A stretch of DNA of 64,000 bases from positions 69,513,501 to 69,577,500 of the forward strand of contig CP136896.1 in NCBI GenBank assembly GCA_034359265.1, in the 5' to 3' direction. Below, piece after piece: positions 45,967 through 55,887 of this stretch. The stretch's first letter is position 1. The number at the start of each line of letters is the position of its first letter. The position numbers and the translations under genes are program-made. Under the pieces are notes generated by a model that did no database searches, was not told where the DNA came from, and was given only the letters and a program-made list of their open reading frames with translations. This stretch comes from Canna indica (taxonomy: Eukaryota; Streptophyta; Magnoliopsida; Zingiberales; Cannaceae).

Positions 45967-47213
45967 TGTTGGTGAAATGACCACGCAAGGGGGGGGGGTT
46001 GAATATTGTTGGGTGATTTTTAACAATATACTTCAATTTCTTTTAAGTCAATTTCAACTTCGAACGGAAGTAAGTGCAACTAAATGATGTTCGTTAACAA
46101 GTATGAAACACAATTATAAGCAATCACACAAGGCAATGCAAACATAATAAATTATAGTGGTTCAGCCAACTGCTCACTCCACTACTTTGCCACATCAAGA
46201 ATTTTTAATCAAATTCTTTATAGACTTTGTGTTTTCATGACTCGGTTCTCAACCATTTGAGAACTCCTCAAAACTATTCACCTAGGCAAAACACAATTCT
46301 ACAAAAAAAACTTCAAGTGTTTACACTAGCATACTTAGCAAGCTAATCAATGAAAATCAAGTTCAAGTAACAAGTAAAATTACAATGAAAATAGCTAAAG
46401 AGTAAACCACAATAAAGAGTTATTTTCCAAGCCTTCAATGCCTCCAACTCCACAAGACGTGTAGATCGAATCGAAGCCGAAGTTGAGGGAAGATGAGCGA
46501 TTGAAAGAAGTCGTCGATCAGAGAAGCAAGCACGAGCAAATCAAGCTTAGAAGGCTCAAACCACACTTTAGAAGCTTATCTCAATGGTTACGAGTATTTA
46601 ATGAAGGTTGGTGAGGGGTATTTATAACCCCTCCCACAGAACGGCTCTTCAACGGGTGTTTTTTCGCTCATTGGACACTGATCGGTTGCTTGCCGGTCGA
46701 TCATCGGTCGACCGATCGATCGACCGCCCAACGACCGCTGGCGTTCTGCCTTTCTACAGCCATGTTCGGTCGACCGAATTGATCTCGATTTAAATTCTCT
46801 ATTGTCCGGTCGATCGAATTAGCCACTGCCAGATTTTGGCCTTGTTCGATCAACCGAAGTAGCCACTGCCAATTTTTGGCCTTGTTCGGTTGATCGATCG
46901 GTCGACCGAACCTGGGCTGAGGTTGATTTTTACATTTGTTTTGTTACACACTTTTTCATGGGTTTTGTTATCAAGTTTTGGCTTGGATAACTTTACAAAT
47001 AGGCTTGGGATGAGATCCTAGGGATATATTACAAGGAATCTACTTGATCTGCATCCGAGCCTTTCTTGATGATTTTTGCGATTCTCCGAGCGAAGTTTGC
47101 ATGCTTATCACAACCTCAACCTGAACTCAAGACTACACACACATATATATTAAATACATGTTTGTTATCATCAAAATAGATATCGAAGCTTAGGGGAAAC
47201 CCTTGGGCCAACT
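45967..47213 (+). mobile_element. Solo LTR, same family as 5900-9478
   Basis: It starts TGTTGGTGAAATGACC and ends near CCTTGGGCCAACT, with flanking GTGAA (45962-45966) and ATGAA (47214-47218). It shares with the 5900 copy the order of TATAGTGGTTC, CACTCCACTAC-type, CTCGTAACG/GTATTTATAA-CCCC and TTTGTTATCATCAAAA blocks. A 46670-46910 section is made of GGTCGATCG/CGACCGAA repeats. No gag or pol. Confidence 0.75.
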
Positions 47214-47326
47214 ATGAATGTAATAAGCACTGCTGCACTGGGTAGCCAATCGATCTTGATTGGCCTTCATTATTAGCTAGTAGTTCACGCTTGCAACCAT
47301 CTTGGTCAGAATTGTAATAGCTTTTT

Positions 47327-48409
47327 GGGAAAAGGTACAAAAATGCCCATAACGTTTTTTTCACGGGTACTAAAATGCCCCTAAAAATTTTTTGGGATCA
47401 AAAATACCCCTAATGTTATGGAATTGGGTACAAAAATATCCTTATAGACAAACAATGTTAATTGAGAGATAACGGAGCTGACGTGGACATGTGGCGCGCA
47501 TGCAGTCCAAGATATTTTCTCACGGGTACTAAAATGCCCCTGACGTTTTCTCATTGGTACTAAAATGACTCTAACATTTTCTCACGAGTATTAAAATACC
47601 CTTAATATTTATTTTGGAACTAAAATATCCCTAAGATTATTGAAAATGATACAAAAATGACACCGAGCTAACTTTTGTTAGATGAGACTTAACGAAAATA
47701 TAGTGAATACTGATAGAGATGTTGACTTTATACGTGGTGCACATACAGAGAGCAACTTGCCACACAACCGTAGGGGTGAGCAAAAAAATCAAAAATTCGA
47801 TTAATTGAAAAATCAGTTTGAAACCGAACCAAATTTTTCGATTAACCAATTTGATCGTTTCAGTTTCGATTTTTATTTTCTAAATTTTCAGTTTTCGATT
47901 TCTTATATGTCACTTACGTGGCAAGTTGCTTTCTGCATATGCGCCATGTGTAAAGTCAATATCTTTGTCAGCATCCACGACATCTTCGTCAAATCTCACA
48001 TAACAAAAGTTAGTCTTGTGTCATTTTTGTATCATTTTCAATAACCCCAGGAGTATTTTAGCTCCAAAATAAATGTTAGGGGTATTTTAGTACCAGTGAG
48101 AAAACGTTAGGGATATTTTTGTACCCATAAGAAAATGTTAGGGGCATTTTAATATCTGTGAGAAAACGTTAGGGGCATTTTAGTACTCTTGAGAAAACGT
48201 CTTGGCTTGCATGCGCGCCACATGTCCATGTCATCAGTCACAGTCATCAGCCACATCAGCTATGTTATCTCTCAATTAACATCGTTTACCTATAGGGGTA
48301 TTTTTGTACCCAATTCCATAACGTAAGGGATATTTTTTATCCCAAAAACATTTTAGGGGCATTTTAGTACCCGTGAGAAAACGTTAGGGATATTTTTGTA
48401 CATTTTTCC
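47327..48409. mobile_element. Mutator-like fold-back element
   Basis: Inverted arms of about 450 bp are made of CGGGTACTAAAATGCCCC-type units. The ends are GGGAAAAGGTACAAAAATG and (complement) GGAAAAATGTACAAAAATA. The 9 bp flanks TAGCTTTTT (47318-47326) and TAGATTTTT (48410-48418) differ at one base. The centre near 47773-47920 carries GGGGTGAGCAAAAAAATC and AACCGAACC-like sequence. The two ORFs 47637-47849 and 47805-48044 mirror each other and are not genes. Confidence 0.85.
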
Positions 48410-48747
48410 TAGATTTTTTTATCAACAACCTTTTCCAACTTGCAGGTGTTTTCTAATTATGGATAACCAAACACCTAAAATAAAAAAAAGTTATTTGGCC
48501 TTCGTTTAGAATTTGCGTTTAATCCAAACACAGAACAACAATGCACTGGGGGGGGGGGGTCTTGATGTTTCAAACAGCCAAATTGATAAGTTATTGCGCT
48601 TGTTTTTTAGTTGTTCTTTTATAGTTCTTAGGTACAGTGATCATCAGGGTTGAAGATGATTATATTGGAGACTATTTGATCTTCACAAGAAGATGGACGC
48701 GGACTAGATTTCTCCTACAAAATGCCTCATTGGAAATGTCCGCCAAG

Positions 48748-49310
48748 TAGGGAGGTCAACAGGACGGGATACGGGAGGTGCCTACCCATTACTCGCCCCG
48801 CAAAATAAACGAGTACCCGCTACTCATTTATTCCCCGTGGGTATCAAAAATAGATACTTATTTAATTACCCGCGGGAGGACGAATACCCACGGGTATTGG
48901 CGGGTACCCATGACAATTTAAAAAAATATAAATTATAATATTTTAATAACATTTTAAGTCTTTAAGCATTTTGATAACAACTTCAAGTATAACAATTTAA
49001 TTTTGATAAACACACAATATTTTGATAACAATATCATCATAAGGTTTCAAAACATAAAGTATATGAGTATTGAATTAGGTTAGAATTTTTTAGTATATGT
49101 ACCGAGGGTAATATTATAATTTACTAATTCTCGCGGATAACGGGTACCCACGGGTACGAGTACTATAATACTCGTACCCGCCCCATATAATAAACAGGTA
49201 AGAAAAATTACTCACGAAATTCCCGCGGGTAAAAAACCACCCCCCGTACCCGTTATAAATGAGTAAATACCCGTGGGTACCCGTCTAAACGGGTAATGTT
49301 GTCATCCCTA
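48748..49310. mobile_element. hAT-type MITE
   Basis: The left end TAGGGAGGTCAACA and right end (complement) TAGGGATGACAACA are inverted repeats. The 8 bp target duplication CCGCCAAG is perfect (48740-48747, 49311-49318). The body is rich in CGGGTACCC and ACCCGCGGG blocks. Confidence 0.92.
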
Positions 49311-49777
49311 CCGCCAAGGGTCTTCGACGATCAAGTTAATCGGAGATTAATTTACAATATGGCAGGATATAATATGAACTTTATAGCATGAAAAATGTGG
49401 AAGTAATCAACCAACCTCTTTGTTCCCCTCCTCTCTCTCTCTCTCTCTTTTGAAAATAAGAAACTTGTAAACCATCCCGCCCCATATAATAAACAGGTAA
49501 GAAAAATTACTCGCGAAATTCCCGCGGGTAAAAAACTATCCCCGTACCCGTCATAAATGAATAAATACCCGTGGGTACCCGCTTAAACGGGTAATATTGT
49601 CATCCCTACCGCCAAAGGTCTTCGACGATCAAGTTAATCGGAGATTAATTTTACAATATAACAGGATATAATATGAACTTTATAACATGAAAAATGTGGA
49701 AGTAATCAACCAACCTCTTTGTTCCCCCTCCTCTCTCTCTCTCTCTCTTTTTGAAAATAAGAAACTTGTAAACCATT
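49177..49777. repeat. Tandem duplication of about 299 bp including half of the hAT MITE
   Basis: The block starting CCCGCCCCATATAATAAACA at 49177 is repeated from 49476. Each unit holds the right third of the hAT element, the CCGCCAAG/CCGCCAAA flank, and host sequence ending in a (CT)n tract and AAGAAACTTGTAAACCAT. The duplication therefore happened after the MITE inserted. Confidence 0.88.
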
Positions 49778-49861
49778 CAAGAGTAACGAAATGGTACAAG
49801 TAGAGAGGAGAGAGATAAATAAAGAGAAAAAATAAGTAGAAGACAAGTAAAAAAGAACACT

Positions 49862-50370
49862 CTAAACACCGGTTCTAACAAAGTACATATGGAAGAAACT
49901 CGCCGCCGATGTAGCCAATTGTTGTATAGTCGAACACTCATTCTGGAAAGTCCTCAAGTTACGTCGTACCACACAAACCAATTCGGTCAAGATTAACCTC
50001 ATCCTAGATATCACAGATTTTATGGAAGTGACATTAGAATAGTTCCAGGGGGCGGCAGACAAGGAGAACATGAGTCTATTAACCAGAGATAAGAAAACTT
50101 TCCACCTAGAGCAACTGAAATGGCAAGTACTGAAGAGGTGTTCATGTGACTCCTGACCTCCCACACACAGTAAGCAAGAAGTGTTGGAAGTGATACCTCT
50201 GTGCACAAATCGGTCTTGAGTGAGCAATCGCCCCTTAAGACGGAGCCACCCAAATATAAAAATTTTAGGAGGAAGCCATGGTAGTGATACCTTTGTTCCC
50301 CTCCTATAGGAGCTTTGATTCGGAAATATTCCAAGGTTATTTCTTTGGTTGATAGTAGGCTAAGTGCCAT
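49862..50370 (-). pseudogene. LINE (non-LTR) reverse transcriptase C-terminal remnant
   Basis: The minus-strand frame at 50227-49862 has the zinc-binding domain that ends plant LINE ORF2: TQDRFVHRGITSNTSCLLC, then ESHEHLFSTCHFS, with the C..C..H..C pattern. The preceding part (50370-50230) is in another frame (IKAPIGGEQRYHYHGF). Endonuclease and polymerase domains are absent. A poly(A) tail is not obvious, although purine-rich sequence follows at 49795-49860. Confidence 0.75.
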
Positions 50371-50702
50371 ATAATGGCACTGATTGGTACAAAAGACTAT
50401 GTTGGAAATTTAATACTCTTGTTTTGGTAGGTGAAGTGAATAGGTAAGTTGTGCATGGCCAGTATTAATATTTTAGTCTCTAGGGTAGCTGCCCTATAAG
50501 TGGGCTGATGCAGAGATTAAGTAATCGTGTTATTTCTGTGAGGACTGATACTTGAGAATGGCAGGATCAAGCAAGGATCTCTGCCTAATGAAAGTGAAAC
50601 TTCTGAATAAAGGCATGATAATCCCATGTCTCCCTAGCTTAACTTTGACCAATTCTAGTTTGAATTTTGAATTAGCTTAACTTTATTAGTTTGCGGTGCA
50701 GG

Positions 50703-51460
50703 TCGAGTGTCTACCAAGTGCCAGATGTGAATCCTTTATGGGGGAGCAATTTTCCCCGTATGGGGTCCTTGGTGGCAATTTTCCTTGGCAACGCAACATC
50801 ACTTCTTTTTTCTAAACTTTGAAAACCCAAAACTTTTCTTAAAATAAGGATTCTTTTTGCTATCTTTGAATGCATGGTTGATGGAAATGAGACACAGCTT
50901 TATGAGAACTGAAATCTTCTGCAGGGGCAATTTAAAGTAGAGTTGGAGATAGAGGGCCAGTGTATGGTCTCGTGTAACACTGACATGTCAAGCATGTCAC
51001 TCTGGCAGGAGGATTCTCTGCCTGCGACTCTTAGTCTCAACACTCATCTTTATGTCTTCATTAGGCGATGACATGCCTTCAAACTATGAAAAGATTATGC
51101 GAGGAAGAAGGACTTGGATATTTCTTGTCTCACTTAACCTTCCTCCCTCCATTATGGTCCCCCTATTTCAAATGTACCTCTTCCTGCTTACAAGTTTCTA
51201 TGTGAGCGTTGTTGATGCATGCATGTGAGCCGGACAGGCCCAGCTTTGTGGAGTCACATCGCCATTGGGGTGTCAGATTCTGGTCAAGAGCATGGCTTCC
51301 TTTTCCTGATTGCTTTAGAGTTCATCACTGGCCAAGCAGGAGAAAAGTCCTTCACCGAGATCACTCAGCTTTCAGCCTCTCGTCGGGTAAATCTTTTCCT
51401 GCACATATGTGCGCTCATAAGAGTTTTGGCTTCATCTTCGTGTCTTAATTTTGATGAGTA
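50703..51460 (+). pseudogene. Unrecognised exon-like segments
   Basis: Three segments look like exons of one plus-strand gene. The first is 50703-50793, after the acceptor TTTGCGGTGCAG (VECLPSARCESFMGEQ, FSPYGVLGGNFPWQ). The second is 50926-51070, after CTTCTGCAG (GQFKVELEIEGQCMVSCNTD, MSSMSLWQEDSLP). The third is 51250-51388, before a GTAAAT donor (GVSDSGQEHGFLFLIALEF, ITGQAGEKSFTEITQL). They have balanced, protein-like composition, but I do not recognise the family, see no start codon or complete frame, and cannot say whether it is a live gene or a fragment. Confidence 0.35.
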
Positions 51461-51469
51461 AATCCACTT

Positions 51470-52066
51470 TGATCCTTAATTGCGTTATGTTCAGTGATGA
51501 GCGATTGCGTGGGACTTAAACTTTCATGGCTATTCTAAGTGACTTAACTGCAGAGGATGGGAACAAGAGTACGGACTGGTATTGGTGACTGCTCCATTAA
51601 TCCTCTTGGGCCAATCGAATCAACTTAATACTATTCATGTGCGGTGGCATGGTACGTATCTAAACGTTGTCGTCCCTGTTGAGTTGTGTGTTCGATGCTC
51701 TCTTGTCAAATTTGACCTGATGGATTCTGTACATCCGAGAGAAAACTCTCAGGTCCAGCCGGACCAGCCTTGCCCTTTAAAGTGCAATCTTTCCCGACAT
51801 CAGGACCCACCAGCCATCATATCACTCGCATCCATATCTAATCTGTCACATCACCTCGGCATATAATATTTTTTCATCCTTCCTTTAATTAATTATAACT
51901 TTACCATAACACCTCAGAATCTCTCAATGTAACTTCAATATCCTATCACCTCACGTCCTCAACTCATTGCTTTCAGGGGCGTACGCCTAATTTGTATTAT
52001 TTTAACCTAAGCAGGACAGACAATATTTAAAATATCAAAAATTTCTTGAAAAATATATATAATATA
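51470..52066. other. Spacer
   Basis: No gene or clear element recognised; AT-rich to the right. The ORF at 51582-51866 has no family features. Confidence 0.4.
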
Positions 52067-52747
52067 AGATAAATTATACGGAGCCTCCATCGACTATAAT
52101 CAATGTGCGCAAAGACTACCTAAACTATCAAGTGTGCACAGAACCCCCGCGACTATACTTTTTATTCAAATAATCTCCCTCCGTTAGTAACTTAACTAAA
52201 GAACTTTCACGTGCGCAGAACCCCCTTCCTAGTGCCACGTGGCAGCATCTCCATCATTCATCTCATCTGACGATCATAATTTCTTCATCTATCTATCTTC
52301 TTGCCCTAGACATCGCCGCCGCCACCACCACCTCCACCTCCTCCTCCTCCTCCTCCTCCTCCTCTAGATCTCCTGGAGGAGGAGATGGTGGTGGTGATGA
52401 TGAGAGATCTAGAGGAGGAGGAGATGGTGGTGGTGGTGGTGGTGGTGGAGGTGGTGGCATAGGAGGAGGAGGTGGTGGTAGTGACGGCGGCGGCGGTGAT
52501 GTCTAGAGCAAAGGAATAGGTAAAAAAAGAAGTTGTGATCGTCGGATGAGATGGATGGTGGAGATGCTGCTACGTGACACTGGGGAGGGAGTTCTGCGCA
52601 CGTCAAAGTTCTTCCGTTAAGTTGCTAACGGAGAAGAATTATTTGAACAAAAAGTGTAATCGTGGGAGGTTCTGTACACACTTGGTAGTTTATGTAGTCT
52701 TTGCGCACATTGAGTATAGTCGAGGAGGGTTCCGTGTAATTTACCCT
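52067..52747. mobile_element. Fold-back Mutator-like element with GAG/GGT core
   Basis: The left end AGATAAATTATACGGAGCC and right end (complement) AGGGTAAATTACACGGAACC begin inverted arms of about 250 bp (AATGTGCGCAAAGACTAC, GTTAGTAACTTAAC, CACGTGGCAGCATCTCC). ATAATATA flanks both sides (52059-52066, 52748-52755). The centre (52320-52500) is made of CCTCCT and GGTGGTG microsatellite that is itself roughly self-complementary. His/Gly-repeat ORFs come from it. Confidence 0.8.
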
Positions 52748-53076
52748 ATAATATATTACAAAATTATCACTTACTCTTATAAGTGTTAACATAAATTTAC
52801 TACTCTGGTCCTAGACTCAGGTATATAAGCTAAGTTATACCTTCCATCCATAATTTCGAAATTATTCATTCCGTCCTTTTTACTTTCAGTGATCTTCCCT
52901 GAGAGCAAAGTCATAAGGGTCGATTGCAATATTAAAAAACATTGATTATTTTGATCTACTTGAACTCAAGACAGTGAACTCCCCCCCCCACTCCACTGTA
53001 GCAGGAAAACCTCTTCCAACTCTACAACAACATTAACCTACAACCCAGTTACTTGTTCCCACCGAGAGACGCTACG

Positions 53077-54504
53077 ATGGCTCACCCCACACCGCCATCA
53101 CCCTCCCTTCTTCCATGGCTTGCTCTGCTTCCTCTGTACATGTCACTTGCATCATGCACACCCATCTCCATCAACCTCCGGGGGACCCAAGAGCGCAACG
53201 ACGCCCAAGCGCTGCAGTCCACCTCCATGGATCCCCAGGAGAGGGAGACCCTCTTCCATGTCATGGACTCCATGTCCTCCGACAGGGACTGGCGGTCCTC
53301 CAACCCAGATCCATGCACGCCGGGCTCCTCATGGCCTGGGATCGAATGCAAACCAGGCGGAGACAGCCTCTTCCATGTCACCAGGCTTGACTTCGGAGTT
53401 GCACCCAACCCAACCTGCAAAAAAGATGCCACCTTTCCCTCGCAAGTCTTCAATCTCCCCTATCTCCAGTCCCTCTTCTTCCTCAGCTGCTTCAAGACCG
53501 CCAAAACCACCCTCTCCATCCCCCCATCAGGCACGAAGGCTCCCCTGGAGCAGCTCAGTCTCAAGTCAAACCCTTCCCTTGTCGGCGCCATTCCACCTCT
53601 CATCTCCTCGTTGACATCACTTCAAGTCCTCAGCCTCTCTCAAAACCATCTCACCGGCAATATACCCGACGGCATCTCCCTGTTGACCTCCCTCATCCAT
53701 CTTGATCTCAGCTACAATGCTCTCACCGGCACCATTCCCACCCAAATTGGCGAGCTCAGGAACCTGGTCGGCCTTGACCTCAGCTACAACTCCCTCTCGG
53801 GCCCCATTCCTTCCTCCTTGGGGCAAATGGGGCTCCTTCAAAAGCTTGACCTGAGCTCCAATAGGCTCAATGGAAGCATACCAGAGAGCATTCAGAGCCT
53901 CACCTTCCTGGTCTTCTTGGCTCTCAGCAACAACGAGCTAAATGGGGAGTTCCCGCAGGGCATTGCCAAGCTGCAGAATCTGCAATGCTTCATAATGGAC
54001 GACAACCCAGTGTTTGTTAAATTGCCTTCCCTGCTCGGGAGGCTTGCGAAGCTGGAGGAGCTTCGGCTGGCCAATTCAGGCTACTCAGGGGAGATTCCTG
54101 CGAGTTTTGTGCGCCTCACAAACCTCACCACATTGTCCTTGGAGAATAACAAGCTCTCGGGTGAGATTCCTGCCGGGCTGAGTGGGCTCAGCAGGATTTA
54201 CCATTTGAACTTGAGCAGGAACCTGTTGAGTGGCGTGGTGCCCTTCGGTGCTGGCTTTCTGAGGAGGCTGGGGAGGAACCTGGACTTGAGTGGGAATCCT
54301 GGCCTCTGCCTCAGCGGCGTGGGAAGTGCTGACGTGGGAATTGATTCGTGTGGAGCTGGGAGAAGCTCCTCCTCCTCCTCCTCCTCCATGGAGAAGGGCC
54401 CGGGAAGCTCTGGTGGAGCTCCATGCTTACTGTCTCAATTTTACTTTTGTTTCTTGTCTTCCTTCTTCCTTCTTTTCCTTGGATTTGTTGCTGATCTCCC
54501 GTAA
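53077..54504 (+). CDS. LRR protein without kinase (RLP29 / PII-2 type), secreted, membrane-anchored
   Basis: Single exon, 475 aa from the ATG at 53077 (ACGATGGCT, good context). The upstream ATG at 53053 would add 8 residues before the signal peptide and is less likely. The signal peptide is about residues 1-28 (LLPWLALLPLYMSLA). An N-terminal capping region follows (MDPQERETLFHVMDSMSSD, WPGIEC), then about ten plant-type LRRs of 24 residues (LDLSYNALTGTIPTQIGEL, LDLSSNRLNGSIPESIQSL) and a Cys cap (NPGLCLSG..DSCG). After a serine-rich linker the C-terminus is hydrophobic (FLSSFFLLFLGFVADLP), either a GPI signal or a membrane anchor. Relatives act as cell-surface receptors or co-receptors; the ligand is unknown. 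The coding sequence is GC-rich compared with its surroundings. Confidence 0.9.
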   Translation: MAHPTPPSPSLLPWLALLPLYMSLASCTPISINLRGTQERNDAQALQSTSMDPQERETLFHVMDSMSSDRDWRSSNPDPCTPGSSWPGIECKPGGDSLFHVTRLDFGVAPNPTCKKDATFPSQVFNLPYLQSLFFLSCFKTAKTTLSIPPSGTKAPLEQLSLKSNPSLVGAIPPLISSLTSLQVLSLSQNHLTGNIPDGISLLTSLIHLDLSYNALTGTIPTQIGELRNLVGLDLSYNSLSGPIPSSLGQMGLLQKLDLSSNRLNGSIPESIQSLTFLVFLALSNNELNGEFPQGIAKLQNLQCFIMDDNPVFVKLPSLLGRLAKLEELRLANSGYSGEIPASFVRLTNLTTLSLENNKLSGEIPAGLSGLSRIYHLNLSRNLLSGVVPFGAGFLRRLGRNLDLSGNPGLCLSGVGSADVGIDSCGAGRSSSSSSSSMEKGPGSSGGAPCLLSQFYFCFLSSFFLLFLGFVADLP

Positions 54505-54717
54505 TTCTCTTTTCTTTTGCTAGCCTCTTTTTTAGGGTTGATGATAAATTAGTTGTACTGCTGCATGTATTGATAAGGGCATAAATTAGTATGTCAACAG
54601 AAATACGGAGTAATATGAATGAGAGAAATTTGCCATTAGGAGAATAGGAATATTTTAAAGCTGAGCAGCTGCAAGAGATGGAATATCAAACGGAGTATAT
54701 GTCATTCGGCTAATCTT

Positions 54718-55165
54718 TTTAATTTAAAAGACGGAAAAATTAATAAATCTAATTCTAATTACAACGATATTAATAAATCTAATTCAATTTATAATTTGCA
54801 TCAAATTTAAATTATCATCAATTGTATCCCACGTGAAGTTGTTGTTAATAAAATAATTAATGGTTGATATAATTGATTTTTTAATATTTACATGCACAAG
54901 TAAGTAATGGAACATTAAAAAAGTAAAATTTAATTCGATGTTCATCCGAATTTATCGATTTTTTTTATTTATTGTTTGGTTGCTAACTTAATTAATATAT
55001 TAGTTGCTGAGATATCACGTCGGCAATTAATTATTTCATTAACAATGACTGTGGTAGGATATAATTGGTTTAATTTAAAATTTCGAGTTAGATTTGATGT
55101 AAATTATAAATTAAATTAAATTTATAAATTTTGAGGATTAGATTCGTCAATTAATTTTTCATTAA
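54718..55165. mobile_element. AT-rich fold-back MITE
   Basis: The two arms are diverged complements. The left arm has GGAAAAATTAATAAATCTAA, TTTATAATTTGCATCAAAT and GTTGTTAATAAAATAATTAA; the right arm carries the complements of TTTATAATTTACATCAAAT and TTGTTAATGAAATAATTAAT. The boundaries are approximate and the target duplication is not clear. Confidence 0.55.
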
Positions 55166-55169
55166 AAAA

Positions 55170-55887
55170 ATATGAAGGATTGAGGCAAAGTTACGGGAAT
55201 TCTTAAGGTGAAATGCGCACTTGTTTGGACAATTTAAAAAGAAGAGCGGCGATGATGATTCTTATAACACTTGGTTGTCTAATTTCGATGGCGAGAAAGA
55301 CATGATAGCTTAATGATTTGTTTGTTTAACTGGATAAAATAAAAATTAAATAGAGTGTAATATGATTCTTTTTCTTCATGAACATTGACTACGATATAAA
55401 TTTTATTTTTTTCTCATTTAAATATCAATAAATAAGGAATTAAAATATTTCTCCTTAGTCCATGTCAGAACTTAGTTTTCTATGATCTTTTAAGAAATAG
55501 TTTTTTTTAATCCAATCTATTGCTCTGCAGATTGCCAGAAAAGTCAAAACTTAGAGCATGAGGCTTGCCAATTTGCCATTGTAGAATCTGAGAGGATTTA
55601 ACGAAAATCTAGTTCTTACAGGAATTAGTTGAGCAATCTTCATTTCATTCTGTAATTGGAAGTCTCCCAGTGACGAGGATCGAAGCCTAAACTATGAACT
55701 CTTTATCTTTTTGTTTTTCTCACTTGCATTCTTTCTCCGTTTGACTTAATTGAGCATTCTTACTTCCATTGATAAGGATTGAGAACAAGTTTTATCTTTT
55801 GGTTACCTCGCTTACTCTTTCTTACTCAACTTAATTGAGCAATCTTACTTTGCACTCTTTATCTTTAGTTGCATATGTATGTAGCTC
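55170..55887. other. AT-rich spacer
   Basis: TTGAGCAATCTTACTT-type sentences recur loosely at 55630, 55755 and 55840, hinting at an old short tandem repeat. No gene. Confidence 0.4.

Noticed and set aside
46660..46910. GGTCGATCG/CGACCGAA-rich stretch as a possible protein-binding array
   Set aside because: It lies inside the solo LTR, and similar though shorter words occur in the sister copy at 6700, so it is part of that repeat family.
52409..52606. His/Leu-rich ORF
   Set aside because: Translation of the GGT/GAG microsatellite in the centre of a fold-back element.
53082..53614. ORFs overlapping the LRR gene in other frames and on the minus strand
   Set aside because: Shadows of a GC-rich coding sequence; only the 53077 frame has LRR repeats and a signal peptide.
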